From NCBI RefSeq assembly GCF_004216715.1, contig NZ_SGXG01000001.1:1927001-1991000 (forward strand): DNA of 64,000 bases, in the 5' to 3' direction. The notes beneath the pieces were generated by a model. It was not told the origin of the DNA, ran no database searches, and saw only the letters and a program-made list of their open reading frames with translations. A program made the position numbers and the translations under genes. Shown one piece after another: positions 43,453 to 53,021 of the stretch. The stretch is from Cecembia calidifontis (GTDB lineage: Bacteria > Bacteroidota > Bacteroidia > Cytophagales > Cyclobacteriaceae). Every line of letters begins with the position of its first letter. The first letter of the stretch is position 1.

Positions 43453-44715
43453 TTATGCTTTGCCTCTTAGCATTAAGTTCCAATACATAAATGGAAGGCC
43501 ATATTTTTTCAGAAGCCACATAGAAAACTGTTCTTTTGTAGTGTCTACAAATTTGGATATCAGTGGATCACTGTCTCTGACGTTATTGTATTTGAATTCC
43601 GCAAGTACCATTTTTCCATATCCGGTAACCAAGGGGCAGGAAGAATATCCTTCGTAGATTTTGGTGCCCAGTTTGTCCCGCTTTATCAGTTGTAGAATAT
43701 TTCCAACCACCACAGGTGCCTGTTTTCTGACAGCAGCCCCCGTTTTGGCTGTGGGTAAGCCTACCACATCTCCAAGGCCAAAGATATTGGGGTACTTCAT
43801 GTGCTGTAGGGTATTGATGTCAACTTCCAGCCAACCTTTATGTGGGCCTTCTTGATAGACCAAAGATGAATTTCTGATGAATTCCGGAGCCTGTTGAGGA
43901 GGTGCAAGATGCAAGAGATCATATTTTATGGTGATTTCATGGTCCCCGGTCACCTTTTCCGCAAGCTTTGGATCTATTACGGATTCTAAATTTTCCGTAT
44001 CCGGTTTGATATATTTAAATGTAATTTCTTTTTTCTGACCGTCAATTTTTATTGGGGCATAGAAGGGTTTGAAATAAATGCCCCTGCTCTGAATAATTTT
44101 GGTCAATGTTTCGGCTATTTCTTTTACCCCAAAAATAACCGTACCCGGCGTTGCGAATATGACATTAGCATCTTTTCTGATTCCTTTTTTTCTAAAGAAA
44201 TGCTCAGAAAGGTACATGATTTTTTGTGGGGCTCCCCCACATTTTATTGGAGTATTTGCTTGGGTATAAACAGCATTTCCTCCTTTGAAATTTTGAAGGA
44301 TTTTCCAGAATTTTTCGGGGTCTGTATATACCGACCCTACATAATCTGATTCCATTGCTTCTTTAAGGCCAGGGAGCAGGTCATAGTTCATGACCAGGCC
44401 AGGAGCAACTACCAGGAAATCATAAGTGAAGGTTCCGGATGATTTTGTACTGACTGAATTTTTTTCAGGTTGTATTTCAGTGGCAAAGTCTTTAATCCAT
44501 TCTACGCCTTTTGGGATGTAGTCAGCTTCTTTCCGCCTTGTTTTTTCAAAGTTATAAGTTCCTGCACCCACCAGTGTCCAGGCGGGCTGGTAATAATGGT
44601 TTTCAGATGGCTCAATTAAACCAATTGAGAGCGATTTGTCTTTTCTTTTCAGCTGGGCAGCTACAGTAATTCCGGCAGTCCCACCGCCAATAATCAATAT
44701 TTTAAAGTGGCTCAT
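43453..44715 (-). CDS. Sulfide:quinone oxidoreductase-like flavoprotein
   Basis: This 420-residue protein has FAD-binding IIGGGTAGITVAAQL at residues 8-22, a second FAD region (NIFGLGDVVGLPTAKTGAAV) and the SQR-type segment NTPIKCGGAPQKIMYLSEH with a conserved Cys. The C-terminal SSCPLVTGYGKMVLAEF supplies another Cys typical of the SQOR-like type. It probably oxidises sulfide and passes electrons to quinone at the membrane. It shares a GTGA-N6-TCAC site with the DsrE gene. Confidence 0.92.
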   Translation of the reverse strand: MSHFKILIIGGGTAGITVAAQLKRKDKSLSIGLIEPSENHYYQPAWTLVGAGTYNFEKTRRKEADYIPKGVEWIKDFATEIQPEKNSVSTKSSGTFTYDFLVVAPGLVMNYDLLPGLKEAMESDYVGSVYTDPEKFWKILQNFKGGNAVYTQANTPIKCGGAPQKIMYLSEHFFRKKGIRKDANVIFATPGTVIFGVKEIAETLTKIIQSRGIYFKPFYAPIKIDGQKKEITFKYIKPDTENLESVIDPKLAEKVTGDHEITIKYDLLHLAPPQQAPEFIRNSSLVYQEGPHKGWLEVDINTLQHMKYPNIFGLGDVVGLPTAKTGAAVRKQAPVVVGNILQLIKRDKLGTKIYEGYSSCPLVTGYGKMVLAEFKYNNVRDSDPLISKFVDTTKEQFSMWLLKKYGLPFMYWNLMLRGKA

Positions 44716-44772
44716 GGTAAAAAGGGTTTATTTTTGTTCCTCTAAAAATACCACCTTAAAATTTTAAAAAAG

Positions 44773-44786
44773 GTGATTTTCATCAC
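44773..44786. promoter_or_regulatory. Crp/Fnr-type palindrome GTGA-N6-TCAC before SQR-like gene
   Basis: GTGATTTTCATCAC is centred about 65 bases before the SQR-like start. It has the same half-sites and spacing as at 40880-40893, suggesting one Crp/Fnr-type regulator controls both sulfur genes. Confidence 0.5.
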
Positions 44787-44790
44787 ATTT

Positions 44791-44830
44791 AAAAAAAGGT
44801 TTTGAGAAAATCCCAAAACCTTTTTTTATT
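44791..44830 (-). terminator. Terminator of the lipoprotein gene
   Basis: AAAAGGTTTTG / CAAAACCTTTTTT hairpin with flanking A- and T-runs, 18 bases after the stop on the minus strand. Confidence 0.7.
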
Positions 44831-44847
44831 ATTCAACAGCTTGTTTT

Positions 44848-45378
44848 TTAATTTTCTATTGGTTTTTCCAGTTCAATATCGAAGTCAATCAGTTCGGGGG
44901 AAATTTCCAAAAGATCCGGGGCCTCTTCAGAGGATACCACACCTCTGTCTATCAATTCCGCGATCATGTCCATTTGCCTGCTCATGTCTAGGCCATCTTT
45001 ATGCGCCTGCTGGAATTGTTTCAGTAATTCCTCATTTGAAATGGAAGCATACCTTGATCTTCTTGCCTCTTTGATCTGATTCTTTTTTGCCTCCAATATT
45101 CTTTCTTTCCTTTGTTGCATTTTTTCTTCAAGGTATCTCAGATAATCATCTGAAAAAGTACTGCCGTAAAAGGGTGCCTCTTCAATAGGAATGACCTCTT
45201 TGGTACCATCACTGTGTACCACTGTGATTTCATTCTCTTCTTCCATGATGTACTCATCTCCGGTTTCAATATCTACAACCTTGTCGGTTTCATAGAGATA
45301 ACGCTCTTCAATTTTCTTTTCTTTGGCACAAGAGGCCAAAATACCAATGCTTACAATAAAAATGATTGCCTTTTTCAT
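44848..45378 (-). CDS. Lipoprotein of unknown function, charged
   Basis: This lipoprotein has 176 residues from ATG 45378 (MKKAIIFIVSIGILASC, lipobox LASC). It is highly acidic and basic, with a likely coiled coil (YLEEKMQQRKERILEAKKNQ, then IKEARRSRYASISNEEL). It has no recognised domain. Its start is close to the stop of the deaminase gene upstream, so they are probably cotranscribed. Confidence 0.75.
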   Translation of the reverse strand: MKKAIIFIVSIGILASCAKEKKIEERYLYETDKVVDIETGDEYIMEEENEITVVHSDGTKEVIPIEEAPFYGSTFSDDYLRYLEEKMQQRKERILEAKKNQIKEARRSRYASISNEELLKQFQQAHKDGLDMSRQMDMIAELIDRGVVSSEEAPDLLEISPELIDFDIELEKPIEN

Positions 45379-45395
45379 GATTTTGCAGTTTTTAG

Positions 45396-45872
45396 TTAAT
45401 ATAAGGTTTTGTCTTCTTTCAATACCCATTCCTGGAATACCTCTTTAGCGGAGTCCCGCATTCCCTGCTCAAATGGAATTTTTCTCAAATTATAAGGAAG
45501 TTTAAGTTCTTCATAAATGAATTGGTCATCAAAACCTGCCTCTGCTGCATCCTTCTTGGTATTGGCATAAAAAACCTTTGAAGGCCTTGCCCAATAGATG
45601 GCACCCAAACACATAGGGCAGGGTTCACAAGAAGTATAAAGTTCACAACCTTCCAACTGGAAGTTTCCAAGGTTTTTGCATGCATCCCTGATGGCCACAA
45701 TTTCAGCATGTGCAGTAGGGTCATTGGTCGAAAGCACAGAATTGGATCCTGACCCAATAATTTTTCCATCTTTAACAATCACACATCCAAATGGACCACC
45801 TTTTCCAGCCTGCATTCCAGATCTGGAAATTTCTATGGCCATTTTCATAAAGGACTTTTGTTCCTCTGTCAT
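45396..45872 (-). CDS. Nucleoside deaminase (guanine/cytidine deaminase-like)
   Basis: This 158-residue zinc deaminase has the catalytic HAEIVAIRDAC and the zinc site CEPCPMCLGAIYWARP. The region NDPTAHAE and the C-terminal DDQFIYEELKLPYNLR resemble guanine deaminases of the GuaD type. It hydrolyses the amino group of a purine or pyrimidine; guanine is the best guess. Confidence 0.93.
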   Translation of the reverse strand: MTEEQKSFMKMAIEISRSGMQAGKGGPFGCVIVKDGKIIGSGSNSVLSTNDPTAHAEIVAIRDACKNLGNFQLEGCELYTSCEPCPMCLGAIYWARPSKVFYANTKKDAAEAGFDDQFIYEELKLPYNLRKIPFEQGMRDSAKEVFQEWVLKEDKTLY

Positions 45873-46035
45873 AAAAGCCGAAAATCTCAGAATATTGAAG
45901 TTTATATACTTAAAGTTACGTCAAAAATAAATGAAATGTTCCGAATTTCATTTCCTTTTGGGTTTTCGGTAATAAGGAAAAAGAAATTTTCAGAAAGAAA
46001 AACTCATAAAGGCTTTTGATAAATTCCAAAAAAAA

Positions 46036-46776
46036 TCAGCCAAGCCATTTGCTCAGGAAGTTTGCGAAAACATCTTTGTAGTTGTCACTGATGGTGATTT
46101 GATGCTCACCGATATGGATAATATTCCGGGCGACGGAATCGATATGGTCAAGATTGATGATGAAAGAGCGGTGCACCCTCATGAATTTTTCCTTTGGCAA
46201 AAGCTCTTCCATGTTTTTCATACTGGTAAGTGAGAGCAGTGGATTTTTTTTGTCCTTCAAATAGACTTTAACATAATCTTTGTAGGCTTCCACATGGGTG
46301 ATGTCTTGAAGCATTACTTTCACCAATTGGTACTCCACTTTAAGAAAAATGTAATCTGAATTGGATTCCTGAGCTTTATTCTCCGACTCAGACTTTTTCT
46401 GTTGCTCAAAAAACTGATAGGCTTTAGTAGAGGCTCTTAAGAACTCCTCATAACTGAAGGGTTTGAGCAGGTAATCCAGTGCGTCTACTTTGTAACCTTC
46501 TACCGCAAATTGATTATAGGCAGTTGTAAATATGATTCTTGGTTTAGTAAAGGATTTCTTGCCATCAATGATTCTGGCGAGTTCCATGCCAGATAAATCC
46601 GGCATCTGAATATCCAAAAACACCAGATCTATGTCATTTTGGTTGATATAACCCAAGGCCTCAATGGCATTATCAAATTTGGCTTCCAGGGAAAGAAAGG
46701 AGGTCTGTTCAATGAACTTGCTGATCAGGTCAAGGGCAAGAGGTTCGTCATCAACAGCTATACACCTGATTTTCAT
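46036..46776 (-). CDS. LytTR-family response regulator
   Basis: This 246-residue regulator has a receiver domain (RCIAVDDEPLALDL, phospho-acceptor Asp in LVFLDIQMPDLSGME, Lys in LLKPFSYEEF) and a C-terminal LytTR DNA-binding domain (THVEAYKDYVKVYL, MRVHRSFIINLDHID). Its start overlaps the kinase stop by four bases (ATGA), so they form one unit. Confidence 0.97.
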   Translation of the reverse strand: MKIRCIAVDDEPLALDLISKFIEQTSFLSLEAKFDNAIEALGYINQNDIDLVFLDIQMPDLSGMELARIIDGKKSFTKPRIIFTTAYNQFAVEGYKVDALDYLLKPFSYEEFLRASTKAYQFFEQQKKSESENKAQESNSDYIFLKVEYQLVKVMLQDITHVEAYKDYVKVYLKDKKNPLLSLTSMKNMEELLPKEKFMRVHRSFIINLDHIDSVARNIIHIGEHQITISDNYKDVFANFLSKWLG

Positions 46777-47846
46777 TTTATTTTCAATATTAAATGTACA
46801 CGGTATTCATTTTCCCGATTCATTTTATCTATTGTCAAGGTATATTTGCCGGGGTACAATAGATCCAACCTTCTTTGGGTGTTGATAAGCCCTATTCCGC
46901 TTGCCTCACCCTCAGGGGTATTTTCACTGGATTTAAAAATGTGGTTTTTGGTTTCCAGGTGCAGTTCATTTCCCCTTTTTTCCAAGGAGATGAAGATGTT
47001 GCTCTCCTGCTGTGAACTGATGCCATGTTTGAAGCAATTTTCGATAAAAGGCAACAAAAGCATAGGGGCAATCTCCGCTTCTTCAACTTTATCTGGCAGT
47101 AGTATGTCCAATTTTACTTTTTTGGAAAGCCTCATCTGCATCAGTTCTATGTAATCATGTATAAAATCCAATTCCTTGGAAAGGAGCGTCTGATTTTTTT
47201 CTGTCTCATAAAGGACATACCGCATCATTCGGGAGAGTTTGAGCAAGGCAGCTTTGGCCTTTTCTACATCAATATTGGTCAGTGAATAGATATTATTTAA
47301 GGTATTGAAGAAAAAATGGGGATTGATCTGGGCTTTGAGATAGGAAAGTTCAGAATTGGTTTTTTCTTTTTCCAGTTTGAGGCGTATTTTTTCGTCTCCC
47401 TGCCATTTTTGAACAGCGGCTATACTGGTACTTATTCCTACGGACATGTAAAAAATCAATAAATTAGTAATGTCCCAGTAGTAATTTCTTGGTTTAGGAA
47501 CATATGGGATGTTAGGACGGAAAACTTTATGCATGATTTCTTGCATGCCTACATACTCATCATAAAGAATAAGTAGTCCTACATAGGCAAAGCCTAAAAG
47601 CAGGTTGATAAGTAAGAATAGTTTGGTTTTATTGCTGAAAAGGGTTCTTTTGATCAGGAAGAAATAATTGAAATAAAATATTCCAATCAAAGATGAAAAT
47701 TCAAGGCCCTGTTTGATCCAGAATTCTGTCGGTCTGCTTACCCCACTCCATATTGGAGAGAGAACAAATAGCAAAAGCCCAATCAACATCCAGGTTAAAA
47801 TGTGGATTAGGATGGTGATGTTTTTCTTGAGACCGCTGGTTTCCAT
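46773..47846 (-). CDS. LytS-type sensor histidine kinase (His_kinase family)
   Basis: This 357-residue kinase has about four membrane helices in the first 155 residues. The H-box is LKAQINPHFFFNTLNNIYSL (phospho-His). The N-box is LLPFIENCFKHGIS and the G-box GIGLINTQRRLDLLY. It lacks a recognisable extracellular sensor domain. It phosphorylates the LytTR regulator downstream. It is divergent from the TonB receptor at 48101, with about 250 bases between. Confidence 0.96.
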   Translation of the reverse strand: METSGLKKNITILIHILTWMLIGLLLFVLSPIWSGVSRPTEFWIKQGLEFSSLIGIFYFNYFFLIKRTLFSNKTKLFLLINLLLGFAYVGLLILYDEYVGMQEIMHKVFRPNIPYVPKPRNYYWDITNLLIFYMSVGISTSIAAVQKWQGDEKIRLKLEKEKTNSELSYLKAQINPHFFFNTLNNIYSLTNIDVEKAKAALLKLSRMMRYVLYETEKNQTLLSKELDFIHDYIELMQMRLSKKVKLDILLPDKVEEAEIAPMLLLPFIENCFKHGISSQQESNIFISLEKRGNELHLETKNHIFKSSENTPEGEASGIGLINTQRRLDLLYPGKYTLTIDKMNRENEYRVHLILKIK

Positions 47847-48100
47847 TGATTTAATGTAGGTGATTTTTTGGTAAAACTAAAATAAAATTTCTGCTATTGC
47901 CCATGTAATCTACCAATCAGGAGATTCATCCGACGGATCATCCAAAAATTGGGATAAAGTAGGGTTTCGGGAACCTCAAATTGCTTTCATCAGCTTTTCC
48001 GCCTCTTTTGTCGATGAAATACCCCCTATGGTAGATTTGGTTTTTTTTTGATTTTTCTTCCTTATTCCTTTGTTGCTGTAAACTATCCACATCAGAGACA

Positions 48101-50614
48101 ATGAAAACTTTAAACCAATTATTACCCCTACTGACGATATTGTTTGTGTTGGCTTTTCTGCCTCTCCAGGCACAAACACAGTCCAGTGAAAAACCTGTTT
48201 ATAAGATTTTAGGAAAAGTTCTTGAAAAGGGAAAAGAAGATCCCATACCTTATGCTGCGGTGGCATTGGTAGATGCAGAGACCGGTAAAAATGTCGCAGG
48301 TGCTGTTGCGGATTTCGGTGGTGAATTTGTGATAGCCAATTTTGGGGAAGGCAATTATCAGGTTCAGATCAGTTTTATGGGATTTGAATCCTTCAATTCT
48401 ACGGTCCTTAGGTTTGGTCCTGATAATCCAGTTCTTGACCTGGGCACTATCAGCTTAGCCACAGAAGCGGTTGCCTTGCAGGAAGTTACTGTGATGGGAC
48501 AGCGTGACCTGATTGAAGAAAAAGTGGATAGGACCATTTATAATGCTGAAAATGACAAAACCCTCATCGGTGGAGATGCTACGGATGTAATGAGAAGGGT
48601 GCCCATGCTTTCAGTAGATATGGATGGAAATGTGTCCATGAGAGGTAGTTCAAACATTCTAGTTCTGATCAATGGTAAACAATCCGCTATAGTCGCCACC
48701 AATGTGGCAGATGCCTTAAAGCAGATCCCTGCTGAAGAAATTAAATCTATCGAGGTGATTACTTCACCCTCTGCCAAATACGATGCAGAAGGAACCGGTG
48801 GAGTCATCAATATCGTGACCAAGAAAAACAACCTTCAGGGTGCTACCTTAAACATCAATAGCAGTGCAGGCCTTAGAGGATCAAACCTTGGATTGAATGC
48901 CAACCTGAAACAAGGTAAGATGGGTTGGACCCTTGGCGGGTTTGGCCGTGCAGGTTACAATATCATTGGATCATTCGATAATAACCAAATGGTAACGAAT
49001 GCAGATGGCACTACACTCAATATTCTGCAGTCAGCCGATACCAGAAGCAACATGCTGTTTGGAAGGTATAATCTGGGATGGGATTATGATATTGATAAAT
49101 ATAACTTCCTGACAGCTTCCGTGAGTTTCGGTGTCAGGAATATGAATAATACCCAGGATGGCCTTTTGACCGACACCTATTTGGAAGACCAATTGTTGAG
49201 CTCTGTATTAAGAGATGTGGATATCCGAAACCTCAACAACAATGTGGATGTCAATTTCAACTACACCAAGACCTATGAAAAGCCGATGAAAGAATTCAGT
49301 ATTTCTTCACTTTTCAGCCAGAATAACCTGACCAATGATTTTGTGAACAGCATCTACAATGGGACCTTTGAAGATGTGGCCAGCAGGATCAAGAACAACA
49401 ACTTGGGCAGAAACAGGGAGTTTACGGTACAGTTGGATTATGTAAATCCAGTTGGTAAGGGAAAGATCCTGGAATATGGTGCCAAGAATATCCTGAGAAG
49501 GGCTGAAAGTGACTTTGCTTATTTTGTCGGGCAAGGGGCAGATGGAGAGTTTGTGCAGATTGATGACGCCGCCTTTTCCAATGAATTCAGCTATGACCAA
49601 AATGTAACTGCAGGATATGCTTCCTACACGACTAATTTCCTAAAGAACTATTCATTCAAGGGCGGTTTAAGATATGAGTATACTGCCATTACGGCGGATT
49701 TTAGGAATGCAGAATTGGCTACCGAGATTCCTTCCTACGGTCTGTTCGTTCCTAGTTTAAACCTGAGCCGTAAATTGGCTAATGGTAATATGATCAAGGC
49801 GGCCTATAATAGAAGGGTGCAAAGACCTTTTTTGAACTTCCTGAACCCAAATATCAATGCGGCGAATCCGCAGCAGATTTCTCAGGGAAATCCATTGTTG
49901 GATCCTGAACTGACAGATAATTATGAGTTGTCTTATAGCACCTTTACCAAAGGGATGACCATCAACTTTACCACCTATTTCAGAAATACTACGGGTTCTA
50001 TTCAACCAGTAAGAACGGTAATGGATGATGATGTGATCTTTACCACTTTTGAGAATATCGGACAGGAAAGGGCTTATGGTTTCTCCGTGTTCTCCAATGT
50101 TAACCTTTCCGGTAAGTTCTCCCTGAATGGCAGCATAGATGGCTATTTTGCTGATTTGGACAATGGATTGAGTGATCCCTTGTATGCGGCAAGTAATCAG
50201 GGCTTTGTATTAAGCGGCCGTTTGTTTGCCAATTATTCCTTGCCAAACAACTGGCAGCTTCAGGCCTTTGGTTTTGCAAGAGGCAGACAGGTTCAGTTGC
50301 AGGGCTTTGCGGGTGGATTTGGAATGTACAGCTTGAACCTCAACAAACAGTTCAATGAAAAAAGAGGAAGTATAGGATTTGGTGCGGAGAATTTCTTTAC
50401 CTCGGAATTCAGAATCCGTAGTGAATTGAACACTCCGACGATCATGCAGCAGAGTGTGGTAGGGATGAGAAATATGAATTTTAAGATCAATTTCAATTAC
50501 CGTATCGGTAAGCTGAGCATGGAGCCTTCCAGAAGGAAAAAGAGAGGGGTAACCAATGATGACATCAAGGAAGGCGGGGAAGGCAATGGAGCTGCCAACA
50601 TGAACAATAATTAA
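48101..50614 (+). CDS. TonB-dependent receptor-like outer-membrane protein (OMP_b-brl_3 type)
   Basis: This 837-residue protein has a signal peptide (MKTLNQLLPLLTILFVLAFL, then PLQAQ), a CarboxypepD-like domain (about 35-120: KILGKVLEKGKEDPIPYAAV) and a plug (VMRRVPMLSVDMDGNVSMRG, VLINGKQSA, IEVITSPSAKYDAEGTGGVI), then a long barrel. The C-terminal tail is charged. The ligand is unknown; the divergent LytS/LytTR pair may control it. Confidence 0.93.
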   Translation: MKTLNQLLPLLTILFVLAFLPLQAQTQSSEKPVYKILGKVLEKGKEDPIPYAAVALVDAETGKNVAGAVADFGGEFVIANFGEGNYQVQISFMGFESFNSTVLRFGPDNPVLDLGTISLATEAVALQEVTVMGQRDLIEEKVDRTIYNAENDKTLIGGDATDVMRRVPMLSVDMDGNVSMRGSSNILVLINGKQSAIVATNVADALKQIPAEEIKSIEVITSPSAKYDAEGTGGVINIVTKKNNLQGATLNINSSAGLRGSNLGLNANLKQGKMGWTLGGFGRAGYNIIGSFDNNQMVTNADGTTLNILQSADTRSNMLFGRYNLGWDYDIDKYNFLTASVSFGVRNMNNTQDGLLTDTYLEDQLLSSVLRDVDIRNLNNNVDVNFNYTKTYEKPMKEFSISSLFSQNNLTNDFVNSIYNGTFEDVASRIKNNNLGRNREFTVQLDYVNPVGKGKILEYGAKNILRRAESDFAYFVGQGADGEFVQIDDAAFSNEFSYDQNVTAGYASYTTNFLKNYSFKGGLRYEYTAITADFRNAELATEIPSYGLFVPSLNLSRKLANGNMIKAAYNRRVQRPFLNFLNPNINAANPQQISQGNPLLDPELTDNYELSYSTFTKGMTINFTTYFRNTTGSIQPVRTVMDDDVIFTTFENIGQERAYGFSVFSNVNLSGKFSLNGSIDGYFADLDNGLSDPLYAASNQGFVLSGRLFANYSLPNNWQLQAFGFARGRQVQLQGFAGGFGMYSLNLNKQFNEKRGSIGFGAENFFTSEFRIRSELNTPTIMQQSVVGMRNMNFKINFNYRIGKLSMEPSRRKKRGVTNDDIKEGGEGNGAANMNNN

Positions 50615-50641
50615 ATGTAGATAGATTGTTTGTTTTTAAAA

Positions 50642-50673
50642 GCTGCCACGCAATAGCATGGCGGTTTTTTTTA
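50642..50673 (+). terminator. Probable terminator of the 48101 receptor gene
   Basis: An imperfect stem GCCACGC-AATA-GCATGGC is followed by a run of eight T on the plus strand, 28 bases after the stop. Confidence 0.55.
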
Positions 50674-50694
50674 ATTCCATATGGTAAATAAAAA

Positions 50695-50724
50695 AGCCTG
50701 TCGGAATTTTCCGACAGGCTTTAT
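50695..50724 (-). terminator. Terminator of the E1-beta gene
   Basis: AGCCTGTCGGAA / TTCCGACAGGCT hairpin with a T-run on the minus strand, 20 bases after the stop of the PDH gene. It may also serve the plus strand. Confidence 0.8.
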
Positions 50725-50744
50725 ATTTAAAGTAAACGATTGGT

Positions 50745-51722
50745 TTACTTGTACATCACTTGCTTTACTGCTTCCAATGTCCTTTTCACGTTTGGAATGG
50801 TCACGTCTATGTAAGTTGGGGCATAGCTCAAAGGTACATCCATTGAATTGACCCTGATTACTGGGGCGTCCAGGTAGTCGAAGGCATTTCTTTGTAAATG
50901 GTAGGCGATTTCAGAAGAAATGGCTGCCAATGGGTTGGCCTCTTCAACAACCACGCATCTGTTGGTTTTCTTTACAGATTCTACCACTGCTGCGTAATCT
51001 ATAGGTCTTACTGTTCTGAGGTCAATTACCTCTGCTTCTACACCTTCTTTTGCCAATTCTTCGGCGGCTTCCAATGCAACTTTCATCATTTTCCCAAAAG
51101 AAACGATAGTCACATCTTTTCCTTTTCTTTTGATGTCGGCTACGCCAATGGGAAGAAGGTACTCTCCTTCAGGAACTTCTCCTTTATCAGAATACATCAA
51201 TTCGGATTCCATAAAAATCACCGGATCATTGTCCCTGATAGAGGCTTTTAAGAGCCCTTTGGCATCATAAGGATTGGAAGGAACAACAACTTTCAAGCCT
51301 GGAGTATTGGCAAACCAGTTTTCGAAATTTGAAGAGTGTGTAGCGCCCAATTGACCGGCATTTCCGGTTGGTCCTCTGAATACAATAGGAACATTGTAAG
51401 CGCCTCCGGACATGGAATACATTTTAGCGGCGGAGTTGACCACTTGATCTATGGCTACCAGGGAGAAATTGAATGTCATGAATTCAATGATCGGTCTCAG
51501 ACCATTCATTGCAGCTCCAACGCCTAAGCCTGCAAAACCAAGTTCTGCAATGGGAGTGTCATAAACCCTGTCAGGACCAAATTCGTCCAACATGCCTTGG
51601 GATACCTTATAGGCTCCATTATATTCTGCTACTTCCTCCCCCATGAGAAAGACGTTTTTGTCGCGTCTCATTTCTTCGGACATCGCTTCTCTTAAAGCTT
51701 CTCTGAATTGGATAACTCTCAT
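50745..51722 (-). CDS. Pyruvate dehydrogenase E1 component, beta subunit
   Basis: The protein has 325 residues from ATG 51722 (MRVIQFREALREAMSEEM). It has the family features: VFLMGEEVAEYNGAYKVSQG, DTPIAELGFAGLGVGAAMNG, RPIIEFMTFNFSLVAIDQ and a C-terminal DLRTVRPIDYAAVVESVKKT segment. It pairs with an alpha subunit to bind TPP and decarboxylate pyruvate (or a branched-chain 2-oxo acid). The alpha subunit is not in the window. Confidence 0.95.
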   Translation of the reverse strand: MRVIQFREALREAMSEEMRRDKNVFLMGEEVAEYNGAYKVSQGMLDEFGPDRVYDTPIAELGFAGLGVGAAMNGLRPIIEFMTFNFSLVAIDQVVNSAAKMYSMSGGAYNVPIVFRGPTGNAGQLGATHSSNFENWFANTPGLKVVVPSNPYDAKGLLKASIRDNDPVIFMESELMYSDKGEVPEGEYLLPIGVADIKRKGKDVTIVSFGKMMKVALEAAEELAKEGVEAEVIDLRTVRPIDYAAVVESVKKTNRCVVVEEANPLAAISSEIAYHLQRNAFDYLDAPVIRVNSMDVPLSYAPTYIDVTIPNVKRTLEAVKQVMYK

Positions 51723-51843
51723 TATAAACAATATTTGCGACCGTAAAAATAGAAACTAATCCCTCAAATCCAAAACAAGCTTTGGCCTTTGAAGGGATAT
51801 TTTCAGTGAAATTATGAAGCTCTGTTTTATTTGTTTCAAAGGC

Positions 51844-52269
51844 TTATTTAGGTGATTTGGTCAAGGGTTTTCCTTTTTCGATCCAGTTGTTAAGTCCTCC
51901 ATCCAGCATGTATACCTTTTTGAAGCCTAATTCTTTCATTTTTTCTGTGGCCGGAATGGTCCTTCTTGCAGACCTGCAGTAGACATAATAGGTTTTCTTT
52001 TTGTCCAATTTTTGGATTTCTGTTTCAAAATTTCCTCCTAAAAAATCTACAAACTTTGCCCCTTCAATATAGCCTTCAGCGACTTCCTCAGGTGTTCTGA
52101 TGTCCAAAATCACATTTTTTTTCTTGTGTTTTTTGGCCTGGACCTCAAATTCATCAGGGCTTAATTTTGGGGCGCCTTCCTGTGCAAATGCATTTTGGGT
52201 TAGGGAAATACTGATGAAAAATCCCATTAGGAAGAGTACATTTTTCCAGTTTTTGACTGAAGTTTTCAT
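51844..52269 (-). CDS. Secreted rhodanese-like protein
   Basis: This 141-residue protein has a signal peptide (GFFISISLTQNAFAQ) and a rhodanese domain: NVILDIRTPEEVAEGYIEGA, the active-site loop YVYCRSARRTI (Cys at about residue 98) and KVYMLDGGLNNWIEKGKPL. It probably transfers sulfur from persulfide or thiosulfate in the periplasm. A functional link to the SQR/DsrE genes 8-11 kb away is possible. Confidence 0.92.
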   Translation of the reverse strand: MKTSVKNWKNVLFLMGFFISISLTQNAFAQEGAPKLSPDEFEVQAKKHKKKNVILDIRTPEEVAEGYIEGAKFVDFLGGNFETEIQKLDKKKTYYVYCRSARRTIPATEKMKELGFKKVYMLDGGLNNWIEKGKPLTKSPK

Positions 52270-52343
52270 TTTGATTTTATGGTTTTAATTGTTTAGTCTT
52301 GTATCATAACAAAACTATACAATAATTCATTCCCAAACACTAC

Positions 52344-52859
52344 ATGGTGAAAATTGCGCTTATTTCTGATTCCCATGGTTATATGGACGCCAAGGTGCTT
52401 TCTTATTTACAGGATGTAGATGAAATCTGGCATGCAGGGGATATAGGGGAGATCCATCTTGGACAGGTCTTACCCAAAGATAAAAAGCTGCGCATCATAA
52501 CCGGAAATATAGATGGTTTGGAGATGAGGGAGGAGTATCCTGAAGAATTACTGTTTGAATTGGAAGGGCTAAAGGTGTTTATGCTCCATATCGGTGGGAA
52601 ACCACCACGTTATGCCAAGGGCGTAAAGGAGAAGATTAGAAAATATGGAGCGGGATTATTTGTCTGCGGGCATTCCCATATCTGTAAAGTGGAATTTGAT
52701 CCTTCCTTGAACTGTCTCTACATGAATCCCGGGGCAATCGGACAGCAAGGTTTTCATGTCATGCGGACGCTATTGCTGTTTGAAATCCAAAAGGGGAAAA
52801 TACAAAACCTGCGGGTAGTAGAATTGGGAAAGAGGGGAAGAAATAGTTTAAGTTTTTAA
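52344..52859 (+). CDS. YfcE/MJ0936-family metallophosphoesterase
   Basis: This 171-residue protein has all calcineurin-like metal motifs: ISDSHGYMD, WHAGDIGEIH, ITGNIDG, FMLHIGGKPPRY and CGHSHICKVEF. Such enzymes hydrolyse phosphodiesters. It is monocistronic. Confidence 0.94.
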   Translation: MVKIALISDSHGYMDAKVLSYLQDVDEIWHAGDIGEIHLGQVLPKDKKLRIITGNIDGLEMREEYPEELLFELEGLKVFMLHIGGKPPRYAKGVKEKIRKYGAGLFVCGHSHICKVEFDPSLNCLYMNPGAIGQQGFHVMRTLLLFEIQKGKIQNLRVVELGKRGRNSLSF

Positions 52860-52959
52860 TTCTGCTCCTAATTAAAATCTAATTTTAAGTGGAATATTTT
52901 TTAAAAATTGTTTGGTCATATGGTCTTTTTTTTATTTTTGATATCAGGAGACCTCCAAT

Positions 52960-52985
52960 TGAATTAATTCAGGAAAAATTTTTCC
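52960..52985. promoter_or_regulatory. Two adjacent perfect palindromes before peptide 3
   Basis: TGAATTAATTCA (52960-52971) abuts GGAAAAATTTTTCC (52972-52985), ending 36 bases before the ATG of peptide 3. Both are perfectly symmetric. Binding-site function is inferred; AT-rich chance symmetry is possible for the first. Confidence 0.4.
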
Positions 52986-53021
52986 ATTTGTAATTATCTT
53001 TAATTTAAATTTTAAAAAATC

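Noticed and set aside
47976..48266. 96-codon minus-strand frame between the LytS kinase and the TonB receptor
   Set aside because: It overlaps the signal peptide and CarboxypepD-like region of the receptor, and its sequence shows no domain.
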